Position numbers and translations under genes: made by a program. Shown here in pieces: positions 1 through 11,307 of a stretch of DNA of 64,000 bases; positions within the stretch are counted from its first letter, which is position 1, and every line of letters begins with the position of its first letter. The DNA is from Albula goreensis. Taxonomy: Eukaryota; Chordata; Actinopteri; Albuliformes; Albulidae. The notes under the pieces were generated by a model. The model made no database searches and was not told the DNA's origin. It saw only the letters and a list, made by a program, of their open reading frames with translations. The stretch covers positions 37,402,052-37,466,051 of the forward strand of contig CM040747.1 in NCBI GenBank assembly GCA_022829145.1, read 5' to 3'.

Positions 1-1225
1 ACAGGGAGGGTGGGATCTCCTCCTCTCTGTATCAGACCCATGATGATCTGTGTCTGATCCAGCCACCTCACTACCCAGCATTCCCTTCACCTTACATAAA
101 CCTGCTAAACCCTGCAGATACTAACTGAACCCAAACCAAGGTTCATTTCTCCAAATCAATGATCATATGTCAGTCATAATATTGACTCTGTTTTCTCTAC
201 ATGCATTTGGAATGGGAAACATCCCTGTATATATGTGAGGTTTTTCTATTCAGACCCAGGAGTTAGCTTTACCTATCTTCCAGCATTACTACTGCTCTGC
301 TAACATTCACTGCATTTTATTGTGTAAAAGCTTTCCCTCACAGCACACAGGACCTTCATGGGTGACTATGGAGGCCAGATCATGCTGCTCACCCCACCTG
401 TCTGGGCTTATATGTGGCTCATTGGCCCTCACCAATCCCTAAAGCTGTAAGAATCCTGTGGTGAAGCAGTTACTCACAATATGGGTTCAGTTCAGGATGC
501 ACTTTGGGCTTCAGTCCTCCTCTCTGCTCTACTCTACTGCTGAAAAACATTGTTTTGCTTTCCTTTCTCCTCAGTCTGCTTTCAGTAACTGGCACAGACA
601 TGTATTTCAAGCACTGAAAGAATTAACTGAGAAAAGTCATTGATAATGCAGTGCAATTTTAGTTATCTTTGAAGAATACCATCCCAAGTTCCTGTGTCCT
701 CAGGTTCTTTTGGAAGCCCCTCAAAGCTGCACATAACAGTTGAGAGCCCAGAGATGAAGGTAATAAGTAGGCAGCATGACAATGTCTCACTGCACCTCAG
801 CACCCCCTTGTGGCCAGTTGTGTTTCCTACAGTCTGCTTGTTGAAGCTGCACATGAAGATTCCTCCTCTGACTCAATATCTGTGTGAGCACAACTGGGGG
901 ACTGCAGAGTGAAAAGAAGCAGCAGCTGACATCACATGTTTCAGAGGAGCGCTCATGCTTTTCTGTGCTCTCTGGAGTTAATGGAGAAGGTTACTGTGAT
1001 CAGCTAGGCTCACTGATATAACTGGGTATTATGGGCTGGGGAAAAGTGGGGGCACATTGCTTCACTGTATTTGATTACAGAGTGTGAGAGAGTTATAACT
1101 GAACCACTGAAGCTCAGTGTGCTGGAGCAGAACCCCTCAGTGTCCCGGGTCAGTGCCTCCCCCCTCAGCACCTGCAGTAGGTCCCAGCTGCAGCAGTGCA
1201 GTCTCTGTGCAGTCTGACTGAGGGA
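1..1225. other. Intergenic, no gene recognised
   Basis: I see no convincing coding exon here. The last ~200 bases (about 1080-1225) are the conserved 3' flank that follows every V segment in this window (phrases such as tgaaccactgaagctcagtg and gtcccagctgcagcagtgca); they lie just beyond the RSS on the V-sense strand. Confidence 0.5.
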
Positions 1226-1253
1226 GGTTTTTGTACGACTCTCTATCACTGTG
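1226..1253 (-). promoter_or_regulatory. 12-bp-spacer recombination signal of V segment 1
   Basis: Read on the V strand: heptamer CACAGTG (1247-1253), 12-bp spacer (1235-1246), nonamer ACAAAAACC (1226-1234). Heptamer and nonamer match the vertebrate consensus almost exactly. A 12-bp spacer on V is the kappa-type arrangement. Confidence 0.95.
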
Positions 1254-1818
1254 TGACCACCCAGCCACTGATGGAGTGTAAACTCTTACAGTAGTAATCT
1301 CCTGCATCTTCAGCCTGGACTCCACTGATGGTCAGAGTGAAGTCAGTCCCAGATCCACTGCCACTGAATCGATCAGGAATCCCTGAGTAACGTGATGTTG
1401 CATAGTAGATCAGGAGTTTAGGAGCTTCTCCAGGTTTCTGCTGGTACCAGGCTAGGCAGTGCTTACCACTATAGACATACACAGCAGTGCTGGTTCTACA
1501 GCTCAGGGTGACAGTGTCTCCTATGAGAGCAGATTTACCAGCAGGAGTCTGAGTCACAGTCACCTGTCCTGTGCATTCTGAAGGGAAGAATAAAAAATAT
1601 AAATTCTTATATCATCCATTGTAACATTAGAATGTCACATTATTGCCCAGGCAGTTATTTTATATCTTTCAAATACATTTACTTTTTATACTTCCATTAA
1701 AATTGAAGACAGTGTAACAATTTGAATATGTTTTATGAATCTTACCCTGAATGCAGAAAGCGAGTGCCCAGATGAAGATGGTGATAAAAGTCATTGTTGC
1801 TGTGGGTTCTGTTGCCAT
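1254..1818 (-). CDS. Ig light chain variable segment 1 (leader + V exon)
   Basis: Germline V gene for an antibody light chain. Leader exon 1746-1818 (73 nt) encodes a hydrophobic signal peptide; a second ATG nine codons in (1792-1794) may be the real start. It ends CAGG at a GTAAG donor. V exon 1254-1577 starts after a CAG acceptor in matching phase. The V domain reads from [18 protein letters not shown] through first Cys (SCRTS), [35 protein letters not shown], to YYC plus a short CDR3 ([10 protein letters not shown]). The frame is open throughout. CDR1 carries an extra Cys (GKHCLAW), which is unusual. It lies on the strand opposite to the J and C segments. Family assignment is sure; kappa-like fish isotype is inferred from framework and RSS type. 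Confidence 0.93.
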
Positions 1819-2260
1819 GAAGGACAGCTCTCAGTCATCAAGTGTTAAACTCACAGGACTATAAACACTCCCAGAGCACTGAAGCATGTGCTGCCAATGC
1901 AAAGTGTCTTCTCTATGCAAATGGTCTTCCTGGGTACAGCAGGCACTTGTAGCCCAGCAGTGCTGTGGACTGGAGACTGTGGGCTGTGACAGAGAGAGAG
2001 TTCAACAGCAGCACCAGGACAGCAGCAGAGGGGTCAGTCACTCTGGTTTGACATAGAGTCACAGTTCACTTCACACATTAACATTTACAGAAATTACAAT
2101 CATGACATTGCAGGGTGGTTTAGAAGACCCTGCTGCTTAAAAGGGAGAGCACTATGACTGCATCTGCACTGGCTGTATAAGTGAGGTGCAGATTCACTTC
2201 TGAGCTCATTTTTGGGGCTCATTGTTGACTTTTCATTAGAATCCTGTTAAGCATCTGTCT
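1819..2260. repeat. Duplicated V upstream block (copy at 7154-7600)
   Basis: This stretch, upstream of V segment 1, is nearly identical to 7154-7600 upstream of V segment 2, including the run through gggtggtttagaagaccctg. It marks a segmental duplication of a V unit. Nothing coding is seen in it. Confidence 0.8.
1859..1922 (-). promoter_or_regulatory. V segment 1 promoter: octamer and TATA-like box
   Basis: On the V strand an ATTTGCAT octamer (1915-1922) lies about 100 bp upstream of the leader ATG, with a TTTATAG TATA-like box at about 1859-1865. This spacing is typical of Ig V promoters (Oct-1/Oct-2 binding) and is repeated at all six V segments. Confidence 0.8.
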
Positions 2261-2738
2261 GTCTCCATGGATGAGATCCAACTTTTGAATCTCTTTTCCT
2301 CTTTCAAGTTGCAGTTGTTCCTTGATTAGAATACACTGTCCTGATTTTGGCACTGTTCGTTTTGACACATAAGATCATTTTGTGTGCTTGTCATTTTAGT
2401 GATTAAAGCATCTGCAATTCTGTCATCAGGTTGTTGACCTCTTTCAAAATCTGATTGATGTCACATGTGAGGATGGTGAGTGGTCAACAAGACGACAACA
2501 CAAAAAAAAAAGAGTGAACGGTAACAAACTTATTAAAGTGAGAACTTAAAAAAGTAAACAAACAAAAATAATAATGAATAAACTGTGAATATTTACACAT
2601 AAACAACAGATGAGGTAATCAGTCCCCAAATGTCTCTTCCTTTGGCTGTATCGGGGTCCGACCTCACCCAAAGCCTTCTCCCCTCTGACAGGGCAGGAGG
2701 GGGTTAAATAAAGTTACCCCGAGCCTTCTCTGCACCTC

Positions 2739-3345
2739 CTGCACAACAGCCAGGGACACTGAGACACAAGATTCCTGTTTCACTGATTATTATATTCCAC
2801 AGAATCTATATGACTTTACATTGAAATATGTTTCATATCAGTACATAATCATTCAGAGTAGAGTCAATCATTTTCTTGAGCTCAGAGGTGAATTGTGTGT
2901 TGTATTGTAGCGGTATTTGATATGATATTCATATTGACTCTGGTCTGAGAGGTTGTGATGTGAGATGGCTGCACTTTATAACACACATGGTTTGTTCACT
3001 CTCCACTGTTTATTTTCTGGTCCCAGAACAGCAGGGCCAAAAGACAGCAGCTCTCTGAGGAACAGATTATTCTGTAGTTTATTTACATTTGTTAATATGA
3101 ATTATTTTACTCATCTACTCTTGATGTTTCCATTCATGTTCCAGTATTTTCTTTGGGCCTGATATTGAAAAAATAAAAAAAATCACATACAAACAAAGCT
3201 GATTTTGGGATATAATAGGGGCCCATTGAGTAAGGTATTGTGTCTATAAGCAAAGCAGTGAGTGTAATACAGAATAAACTCAGTGCTGTATAACCTGAGG
3301 AGACACAATCCCCATGGCATATGGGAGCAGATGGGGGCGCTGTGG
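2739..3345. repeat. Duplicated block (copy at 9932-10425)
   Basis: The phrase agccttctctgcacctcctg starts a stretch repeated at 9932. Both copies run into the same LINE fragment. The second copy lacks about 60-90 bases (around 3050-3140) and stops at gggggcgctga, just before the J cluster. Duplication therefore followed the LINE insertion. Confidence 0.75.
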
Positions 3346-4200
3346 TTTAGTCCTGCTCTGTTATTTAGGTAGGGCGTATTGATGAACATGTTAATAGAGT
3401 CAGTTAATTCATCTGAACTCATTGCATTGATGAAATCATCTGCACTGTTTTCACCCCCTCTGTATGATTTATGTAGGTTATACAGCTTACTGGGCTCTGT
3501 ATGAGAGTCTCTGGTTTGTTCAGATCTTTCCAGAAACACACTGATTTGGTTACGGTCTGATAGGGGAGTTTGACACTGTCAGTGAATGCATTGATGGAGG
3601 AGGGGTCCATGTCAGATGCAGCATATTCCACAACACAAGCCCCGAGAGCCGAGCAATATTTGAGCCCACCTAAAGAGTCCCCTCTGATCCTGCCATTAAT
3701 GATATACGCGCTTAAGGCTTGACAGGGATGCACTAACTCCTTACCGTTCTTATTCACTGTGCTGTCGGGGTTCTTTCTTTTGCTGTTTGTTGGTTGGTAC
3801 AGAGGGGCATTCTCAAACACATGGCTGTTTCCCTGTGGGTCAGTAAAATCAGGTTCTGTCCCAGTTCTTGCACTGAAGTCTCCATACAGCAGCACATTAC
3901 TGTGGGCCTGGAAATGGCAGGTGTGTGTGTGCAGGGTATTAAAGATTCTTCATTATAATAAGGAGACTTGTGTGGGGCAGAGTAAAATGCACACAGGTAT
4001 GCATCCTTTTCCCAATTTGCAATGTTTATTTTATACATTTTTAGCCAAATATGAGTTGATTCTTTTTTTCTCAGCTGTGATGTGTTTGGTAAGTTCCCCT
4101 TTGTACCAATACCCCCCCGAGTCTCTGCCACGCCGCACCTCCCTTCTTTTAAATGAGAGCACAATTATTTCACCATAGCCTGGAGGACCAAGTTTCAACT
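3183..4200 (-). mobile_element. LINE ORF2 endonuclease fragment (decayed)
   Basis: Relic of the APE-type endonuclease domain of a non-LTR retrotransposon, broken by frameshifts and stops. In order on the minus strand: RRGRDSGG, DAYLCAFYSAPHKSPYY, LLYGDFSARTGTEPDF (the GDFNAR-type motif), NGRIRGDSLGGL, and VVEYAASDMDP. The same motifs appear in the fragments at 32.5-32.8 kb and 40.0-40.6 kb, so all belong to one family. No reverse transcriptase follows here. The fragment lies inside the light-chain locus, between V segments 1 and 2. Confidence 0.8.
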
Positions 4201-4461
4201 AGGATTAAAGTATCAACATCTGAGACACATTTGAGGAATTCAGGGTCTGAATCAAAGGATCACAGCATTTTTATGTGCAACAAAAACACATATTTGAAAT
4301 CACTTTTTCATGGTTGGAATTATTTCAATGTTAAGTTACACATATTAAATATTTTACAATGTATTGACCAACATGTAATTGAGCAGCCTGGCACACAGGA
4401 CGGTGAGCAGGTGTTTGATCTCACCCAGCTCAGAAGCAGGGGCTGGTGGGGCAGGAGGTGA

Positions 4462-5072
4462 GGTACAGGGCTGCAGTGTAGCTGGGTTTATTCTGATGGG
4501 GGTGTGCTCTGGGAGGTACAGGGCTGCAGTGTAGCTGGATTTATTCTGATGGGGGTATGCTCTGGGAGGTACAGGGCTGCAGTGTAGCTGGGTTTATTCT
4601 GCTGGGGGTGTGCTCTGGGAGGTACAGGGCTGCAGTGTAGCTGGGTTTATTCTGATGGGGGTGTGCTCTGGGAGGTACAGGGCTGGAGTGTAGCTGGGTT
4701 TATTCTGATGGGGGGTGTAGCTGGGTTTATTCTGATGGGGGGTGTGCTCTGGGAGGTACAGGGCTGGAGTGTAGCTGGGTTTATTCTGATGGGGGTGTGC
4801 TCTGGGAGGTACAGGGCTGGAGTGTAGCTGGGTTTATTCTGATGGGGGTGTGCTCTGGGAGGTACAGGGCTGCAGTGTAGCTGGGTTTATTCTGATGGGG
4901 GTGTGCTCTGGGAGGTACAGGGCTGGAGTGTAGCTGGGTTTATTCTGATGGGGGTGTGCTCTGGGAGGGACAGGGCTGGAGTGTAGCTGGGTTTATTCTG
5001 CTGGGGGTGTGCTCTGAGAGGTACAGGGCTGGAGCTCTGAAGGTGGATGGGTGCTGGAGGGGCCCTGGAGGG
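4462..5072. repeat. 53-bp minisatellite, about 11 units
   Basis: Units starting ggtacagggctg recur at exact 53-base spacing (4462, 4515, 4568, 4621, 4674; after an irregular longer unit 4755, 4808, 4861, 4914, 4967, 5020). Because 53 is not a multiple of three, copies shift the reading frame of any protein crossing them. The array borders a decayed coiled-coil ORF on the minus strand. Confidence 0.93.
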
Positions 5073-5650
5073 CTGGGCAGTGCTGTGAGGCTGGTGTGGA
5101 CTTTAAGGACGGTGAACCGTGGTGCAGGGGGACTTTCGTCAAAAAGCCAGTGCCAGGACCTCTTCAGCTTCTGGTGGTGTTTGTTGTTTTCTGTTGGGGG
5201 TTGTAATGCAGAGAGGGGTGTGTGTTTGGGGAAGGTGCGAGTCTGGGAGGGAGGGGTGTCGGCCTGTGTGCTGGGGGCTGTTGGACTCTGTTGATTGTGT
5301 TGTGTCAGGAGGAGTGGTTGTGTCTCTCTGGGCCAGTAATTTGGCAGGGGGCTGTGCACAGAGTGTAGTTTGTGTCATTGGAAGGTGTGTTGTTTTGAGG
5401 GGAATGGTTTGTGTGTCAGTGTGTGTGTTTCCAGTGGTACATGAAGTACATATGAGCTCCTGAAGCTGCTCTCATAGGTGCTGTATCTCCTTGATGAAAG
5501 ATCTCTCCCTGTGTTGCATGTGCTCTGTTTACAGCAGCCAGCTGGGCTCTCGGGGCCTGGTTGTCCTGCCTCAGAGTGGCAGCCTCCTCTCTTAGCTCAG
5601 CGATAGCTCGACTGTTCTCCCTGCTAACACTACTGCTTCTGTTCTACTGT
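5073..5650 (-). pseudogene. Decayed LINE ORF1-like coiled-coil coding relic
   Basis: On the minus strand 5461-5640 reads as a charged heptad-like helix (AELREEAATLRQDNQA, QLAAVNRAHATQGE), followed by a Pro/Thr/Ser-rich stretch running into the 53-bp repeat. This layout (coiled coil, then proline-rich repeats) copies that of the LINE ORF1 at 37.7-38.9 kb and 44.9-45.5 kb, though the sequence differs. I infer a related LINE ORF1; no endonuclease or RT is attached. Confidence 0.5.
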
Positions 5651-6350
5651 TATACATGTGTTAAGGTGAAGGGCCAGATGAAAGGTGTGATTCTTTAGTT
5701 CTATATGTCCTGTTATTTGTATCTTATTGGGTTGCACATTTCATGTGCCACTTGTACATACAACACAATTTGGTCATCTTGCTCTCACATCCCAAAATAT
5801 GTTTTTTTAAATAAGATAACACAATTTTAGGGAAAACTAAAAATAAAAAAAATGAATGAAATAAAATAAAACACCTCTAGGTTTTCAGTCGAAATCAGTA
5901 AATTTGCTACATAGAGCAAGAGCAATATGGCTACCACAAACACATGGAACAATATTAAATATCATTAAACATTTTTCCATGTATCACACAGTCTCCCTCA
6001 TATGGTCAGTGTTTGTAACGGCAGCTTGTGTGATGTGTGATCGCAGAGAGCACTCTGGACTGCCCTGACGAATGAACACTGCTACTATTTCTTGGGAAGT
6101 TACATACAACAGCTCTAAAGTCAAAACATTTATCATTAAAAATACATTTCATGAACTAGTGCTCAATCATCTAGGCAGTTTTGAATTTTTAGATTGTTTT
6201 TAACTCTGTCATTCATTGGCTTAGATATTCTGAAAATTTTAATCAGTGTCAGTATAGGAGTGTAGCAGGAGTTACTTCTGGAGTTGAGTGAACTTGAGGC
6301 TCAGTGTTTAAGAATGTGCTTTTAACAGGATGAGACACAGAGTGTGACTG
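5651..6350. other. Non-coding, AT-rich, no gene seen
   Basis: AT-rich stretch with no convincing ORF. Around 6000-6060 it holds a phrase (cggcagcttgtgtgatgtgt) that recurs near 22.6, 25.25 and 29.3 kb and belongs to the downstream flank of the V units. Confidence 0.5.
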
Positions 6351-6558
6351 AGTTATTCCTGAGTCACTGAAGCTCAGTGTTGAAGCAGCTCCTACATTTG
6401 TATGAGATTACAGAGTGTGAGAGAGTTATAACTGAACCACTGAAGCTCAGTGTGCTGGAGCAGAACCCCTCAGTGTCCCGGGTCAGTGCCTCCCCCCTCA
6501 GCACCTGCAGTAGGTCCCAGCTGCAGCAGTGCAGTCTCTGTGCAGTCTGACTGAGGGA

Positions 6559-6586
6559 GGTTTTTGTACGGCTCTCTATCACTGTG
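6559..6586 (-). promoter_or_regulatory. 12-bp-spacer recombination signal of V segment 2
   Basis: Heptamer 6580-6586, spacer 6568-6579 (12 bp), nonamer ACAAAAACC 6559-6567, on the V strand. Intact even though the V exon is broken. Confidence 0.93.
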
Positions 6587-7153
6587 TGAACACCCAGCTA
6601 CTGCTGATCCAGTGTTCACTCTGACAGTAGTAATCTCCTGCATCTTCAGCCTGGACTCCACTGATGGTCAGAGTGAAGTCAGTCCCAGATCCACTGCCAC
6701 TGAATCGATCAGGAATCCCTGAGTTACGTGATGTTGCATCATAGATCAGGAGTTTAGGAGCTTCTCCAGGTTTCTGCTGGAACCAGATCATATAGTGATT
6801 ACCACTCCACACTAAACACAGCAGGGCTGGTTCTACAGCTCAGGGTGACAGTGTCTCCTATGAGGCAGATTTACCAGCAGGAGTCTGAGTCACAGTCACC
6901 TGTCCTGTGCATTCTGAAGGGAGAATAAAAAAATAAATATTATTTATCCATAGTCTCATTAGAATGTCACATTATTGCCTAGGCAGTTATTTAATATTTT
7001 TTAATACATTTACTTTTTATACTTACTTTCCGTTAAAATTGAAGACAGCATAGCAATTTGAATATTTTTATGAATCTCACCCTGAATGCAGAAAGCGAGT
7101 GCCCAGATGAAGATGGTGATAAAAGTCATTGTTGCTGTGGGTTCTGTTGCCAT
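6587..7153 (-). pseudogene. Ig light chain variable segment 2, pseudogene
   Basis: Leader exon 7081-7153 (73 nt, intact, GTGAG donor) and V exon 6587-6913. Compared with its open relatives the V exon has lost one base in framework 1 (near 6861-6865), which makes an early TAG stop, and gained one base in CDR1 (near 6813). The second change restores frame, so the rest reads normally from [20 protein letters not shown] through [12 protein letters not shown] to [14 protein letters not shown]. Leader, promoter and RSS are intact, so it could still be opened and recombined, or act as a gene-conversion donor. Sequencing error cannot be excluded for single-base changes. Confidence 0.88.
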
Positions 7154-7249
7154 GAAGGACAGCTCTCAGTCATCAAGTGTTAAACTCACAGGACTATAAA
7201 CACTCCCAGAGCACTGAAGCATGTGCTGCCAATGCAAAGTGTCTTCTCT

Positions 7250-7257
7250 ATGCAAAT
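7250..7257 (-). promoter_or_regulatory. V segment 2 promoter octamer
   Basis: ATTTGCAT on the V strand about 100 bp upstream of the leader, with the same TATA-like box as the other V promoters near 7194-7200. Confidence 0.75.
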
Positions 7258-7939
7258 GGTCTTCCTGGGTACAGCAGGCACTTGTAGCCCAGCAGTGCTG
7301 TGGACTGGAGACTGTGGGCTGTGACAGAGAGAGAGTTCAACAGCAGCACCAGGACAGCAGCAGAGGTGTCAGTCACTCTGGTTTGACATAGAGTCACAGT
7401 TCACTTCACACATTAACATTTACAGAAATTACAATCATGACATTGCAGGGTGGTTTAGAAGACCCTGCTGCTTAAAAGGGAGAGCACTATGACTGCATCT
7501 GCACTGGCTGTATAAGTGAGGTGCAGATTCACTTCTGAGCTCATTTTTGGGGCTCATTGTTGGCTTTTCATAAGTATCCTGTTAAACATCTGTCTGTCTC
7601 CATGGATGAGATTTAAATGATTTAATGTGTCAAAACAAACAGTGCCAAAATCAGGACAGTGTATTTTCATCAAGGAACAGCTGAATCCTGAAAGAGGAAA
7701 GAGCTGCTCCTCAAATAGAACACACTGTCCTGATTTTGTTCATTTTGACACATTACTGTAAAACACTTTGTCATGTTGGTGATTAAAGCACCTGCAATTC
7801 TGTCACCAAGTGTTTGAACTCTTTCAAAATCTGATAGATGTCACGTGTTGCTTTAGAAACTCACATATTGAAGTTTTGATTTAACAATGTATTTTACACT
7901 AGAAAGTACTCACAATTAATATTGACTTTTAATTAAATG

Positions 7940-9561
7940 TACAGTATTGTGAAAAATTGTTGCCCCCTTTTTGATTTCCTCTTTTATTTTATATTTCTCC
8001 TGCTGAATGATTTTAGATAATCTAATAAAATATAATATTAGACAAGGGAAACCCACAGAAACATAAATCATAGTTTTTACATCATTATTTCATTCACTCA
8101 TGATAGTTAGTCACCAATTACCAATATTGTCCCTGTGAAGAAGTAATTGCCCCCTTAAAGTGAATATGTGGCTGGACCACCCTTACAGCAGCAGTAACTG
8201 TAATGAAATGCTTCCTATAACTTGATATGAGCCTCTCACATCTCTGAGGAGGAATCTTGGCCCACTCTTCTTTGTAGAACCTCTGTATCCCTGACAAATT
8301 TGTAGGTCATGAACTGAGAGCATGAACTGCTCTTTTCAGGTCCTGCCACAGCATCTCTGATGGGTTCAAGTCAGGACTTTGACTCGGCCACTGCAACACT
8401 TTCATTTTGTTTCTCAGCCATTCAGATGTGGACTTGCTCGCATGCTTAGGATCATTGTCCCGCTGCATCACCCAGTTACGCTTCAGCTTCAGCTCACACA
8501 CAGATGGTCGGACATTCTCCTTAAGAATATTCTGGTACACATCAGAATTCATGCTTCCTTCAAAGATTACAAGTCATCCAGGTCCTGAGGCAATAAAACA
8601 TTCCCATACCATCACACTGCCACCACCATGCTTCAGTGTAGGTATGACATTCTTACAGTGGAATGCTGTGTTTGCTTTATGCCAGACAAAGAAGGACTCA
8701 CACACTCTAACAAGTTCCACCTTTGACTCATCTGTCCATAGAATATTATCCCAAAAGACTTGAGCATCAACCATGTGCTTTTTAGCAGATATGAGATGAG
8801 ATTTTATGTTTCTCTTGGAGAGCAGTGGTTTCCACCTTGCCACTCTTCCATGAGGCCCAGTTTTGCCCGGTGTCTTTCATACCATAGAGTCATGGACACT
8901 GATCTTAGCTGATGCTAGAGAGGCCTACAGTTCTTTTGAAGCTTTTCTGGGGGCTTTAGATACTTCCTGGATAAGGTGCCGCTGTGCCCTGGCAGAAATT
9001 GTTGCAGGTTGAGCAATCCTGGGAAGTTTCACCACTGTTCCAAGTCTTCTCCATTTGGAGATAATGGCGCACACTGTGGTTCACTGGAGTTCAAGAGCCA
9101 TAGAAATGACTCTGTAACCTTTTCCAGACTGGTTTGGCTCCACAGCTTTTATCCTCAGTTGTTCTGGGAGCTCCTTTGATTATGGCATTGTGTGCCTGTA
9201 GAAACTTTGAGGTGAATACTTCTTTCTGATGGTTAGGTTCAGTATATATCCTTTCTAAACTCAACAAGGTTGGTTGCAATCAAGACTGGCTGTGTCCAGT
9301 CACCTCAATCTAATTTTCAATGACAAATATGTTGATTTATTTGTTTAAAAAAAGGCAGCAATTACTTTTTCACAGGGCCAACATGGGTAATTGGTGACTT
9401 TCTTGATTGAATTAATGAAGTAAGGATGTAAAAGCTATGTTTTATGTTTGTTTGGGTTTCCTTGTCTAATAATATATTTTATTTGATTATCTGAAACCAT
9501 TCAGTGAGAGAAATATGCAAAAAAAGAGGAATGGAGGCAAAAACTTTTTCACAGTTCTGTA
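7940..9561 (-). mobile_element. Tc1/mariner-like element with decayed transposase
   Basis: About 1.6 kb with inverted ends inside TA dinucleotides: left acagtattgtgaaaaattgt, right the complement of aaactttttcacagttctgt. Inside, on the minus strand, is a Tc1 transposase of the DD34E type, so the element is a dead full-length copy. It inserted between V segment 2 and the J cluster, and is absent from the duplicate block near V segment 1. Confidence 0.92.
8307..9279 (-). pseudogene. Tc1-like transposase, broken
   Basis: The DDE nuclease part is readable: first Asp in WTDESKVEL, second in RDNDPKHAS, and the Glu in [15 protein letters not shown], with the GGGSVMVW strand between. A TGA stop at 8571-8573 splits the two halves, which are otherwise in the same frame. 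The N-terminal DNA-binding half (up to 9279 and beyond) is shifted and holds several stops, so no active enzyme can be made. Confidence 0.9.
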
Positions 9562-10555
9562 TGTGTTGATCCATTTTAATGGTGATTTAGTTACTACAAA
9601 ATACTTTCTTTCTTTTTTATGATCCCATTATTTTTGTGATTCAGGTATGTTTAGGTATGTTACTACACAGCAGTATGTAATGATTGGTTGCCATCAGTGA
9701 TCATAGGATAGCTCCTCCCATTTTGGGTTTCATGAAGCCTCAGTCTTCCATCTCTGAGCTGAGGAGGGCTAAAAAAGTAACAAAAGCACCCATGGGCCTC
9801 TAGGTCTCTCCCCCTGTAAAACTCTCTTCATACCCTCACCTCTCTGGGTAACCTTGTGGCTGTCCATGGTCCTGAATGCTTCCAGGGCTGTGGGCAGCAG
9901 CAGGAAGCTCTGACTGCAGCCAAAGAGGAGTAGCCTTCTCTGCACCTCCTGCACAACAGCCAGGGACACTGAGACACAAGATTTGTGTTTCACTGATTAT
10001 AATATTCCACAGAATCTATATGACTTTACATTGAAATATGTTTCATATCAGTACATAATCACTCAGAGTGATTATGACTCTGGTCTGAGAGGTTGTGATG
10101 TGAGATGGCTGCACTTTATAACACACATGGTTTGTGCACTCTCCACTGTTTATTTTCTGGTTTCAGGACAGCAGGGCCAAAAGACAGCAGCTCCCAAATG
10201 TTCCAGTGAGAATTAAAATATGTTTATGTATTTTCTTTGGGCCTGATATTGAAAAAAGAAAAAAAAATTCACATACAAACAAAACTGATACTGGGATATA
10301 ATAGGGGCCCATTGAGTAAGGTATTGTATCTATAAGCAAAGCAGTGAGTGTAATACAGAATAAACTCAGTGCTGTATAACCTGAGGAGACACAATCCCCA
10401 TGGCATATGGGAGCAGATGGGGGCGCTGAGTTTTCATGCTCTCATCGGACAGCAAGACATATTTCAGTTGTAGTTTTACAAGTGACCAGCAGGGGACGTG
10501 CTGTAACAATCGCACAGAAGCCTGTCGGTGCAGATCGGTCGCTGCAGCGCAGGAA
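9562..10555. repeat. Duplicated block next to J cluster, no gene
   Basis: 9932-10425 is the second copy of 2739-3345, including the tail of the LINE endonuclease fragment (10260-10425). 9562-9931 shows no gene. Confidence 0.65.
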
Positions 10556-10593
10556 GGTTTTTCAACAGCAGTTATTCAGACTCAGACACTGTG
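10556..10593 (+). promoter_or_regulatory. Recombination signal of J1 (22-bp spacer)
   Basis: Nonamer GGTTTTTCA (10556-10564), spacer 10565-10586 (22 bp), heptamer CACTGTG (10587-10593), directly before J1. The nonamer departs from the GGTTTTTGT of J2 and J3 and the spacer is one base short, so this J may recombine less well. Confidence 0.85.
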
Positions 10594-10631
10594 GTGGACT
10601 TTCGGTGGTGGGACCAGACTGAATATCGGCA
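10594..10631 (+). CDS. Ig light chain joining segment J1
   Basis: Reads WTFGGGTRLNIG with the diagnostic FGGG motif and ends at an A|GTAAGT donor (10632). The phase fits the C exon at 12625. It is the most diverged of the three J segments (RLNIG against KLSIG). Confidence 0.92.
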
Positions 10632-10928
10632 GTAAGTGGCGAAAAAAGTAAAAAAAAATTCTGCAAGAAACATCTCAAGGTTATATGATCTGTAACATTT
10701 TCATTGAAGAGTAACCAAGGCGTTTGTACTCTTACTTTCTGTCTGTTTGCGTTTGTTTACTTACGGGGTAACAGATAAAATATGAACATAAAAATGTATA
10801 GATTACACACATATTTGCTGAAACGAAATGTAACCCATAGTAAAAACAACTCATAACTTTAAATTGCGAGATGAGTGATGTGTGAAAGATGAACACAGGC
10901 AAAGGAAATGCGTCTCTCTTGAGTTGGA

Positions 10929-10967
10929 GGTTTTTGTACGGCCGATGAATGAGACTGTATCACTGTG
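10929..10967 (+). promoter_or_regulatory. 23-bp-spacer recombination signal of J2
   Basis: Nonamer GGTTTTTGT (10929-10937), 23-bp spacer (10938-10960), heptamer CACTGTG (10961-10967). Confidence 0.93.
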
Positions 10968-11005
10968 GTACACTTTCGGCGGCGGCACCAAACTGTCAAT
11001 TGGAC
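10968..11005 (+). CDS. Ig light chain joining segment J2
   Basis: Reads [12 protein letters not shown], then C|GTAAGT splice donor. It is open and in phase with the C exon. It differs from J3 mainly at the first residue (Tyr for Trp). Confidence 0.93.
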
Positions 11006-11307
11006 GTAAGTAATATTTCTTTCAGATCTATCCACATCTGCATTTTTAAATATTTGAATATTCGTTTTCAGAAAACCCATTTCGTTAATTGTTGGAACTG
11101 TGAACTTTGCTTGTGGATATGGGCTACACATTATATCAAGTTATTATTTTGCTTCATAAGAATGAGGGTGCACAAAGCATATTCACCAAAAATAACTTCT
11201 TAAATGCCAAAGTTCATGAAAAGAACATAAATCTCATACACTGTAAAAAGTTTCGGGGGTCAAATTTTGAAGAGCGGAGAAATGAAAGCTGTCTCTCTTG
11301 AGCGAGA

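Noticed and set aside
658..960. Possible V relic left of V segment 1
   Set aside because: No framework motif, Cys pair or RSS could be read on either strand.
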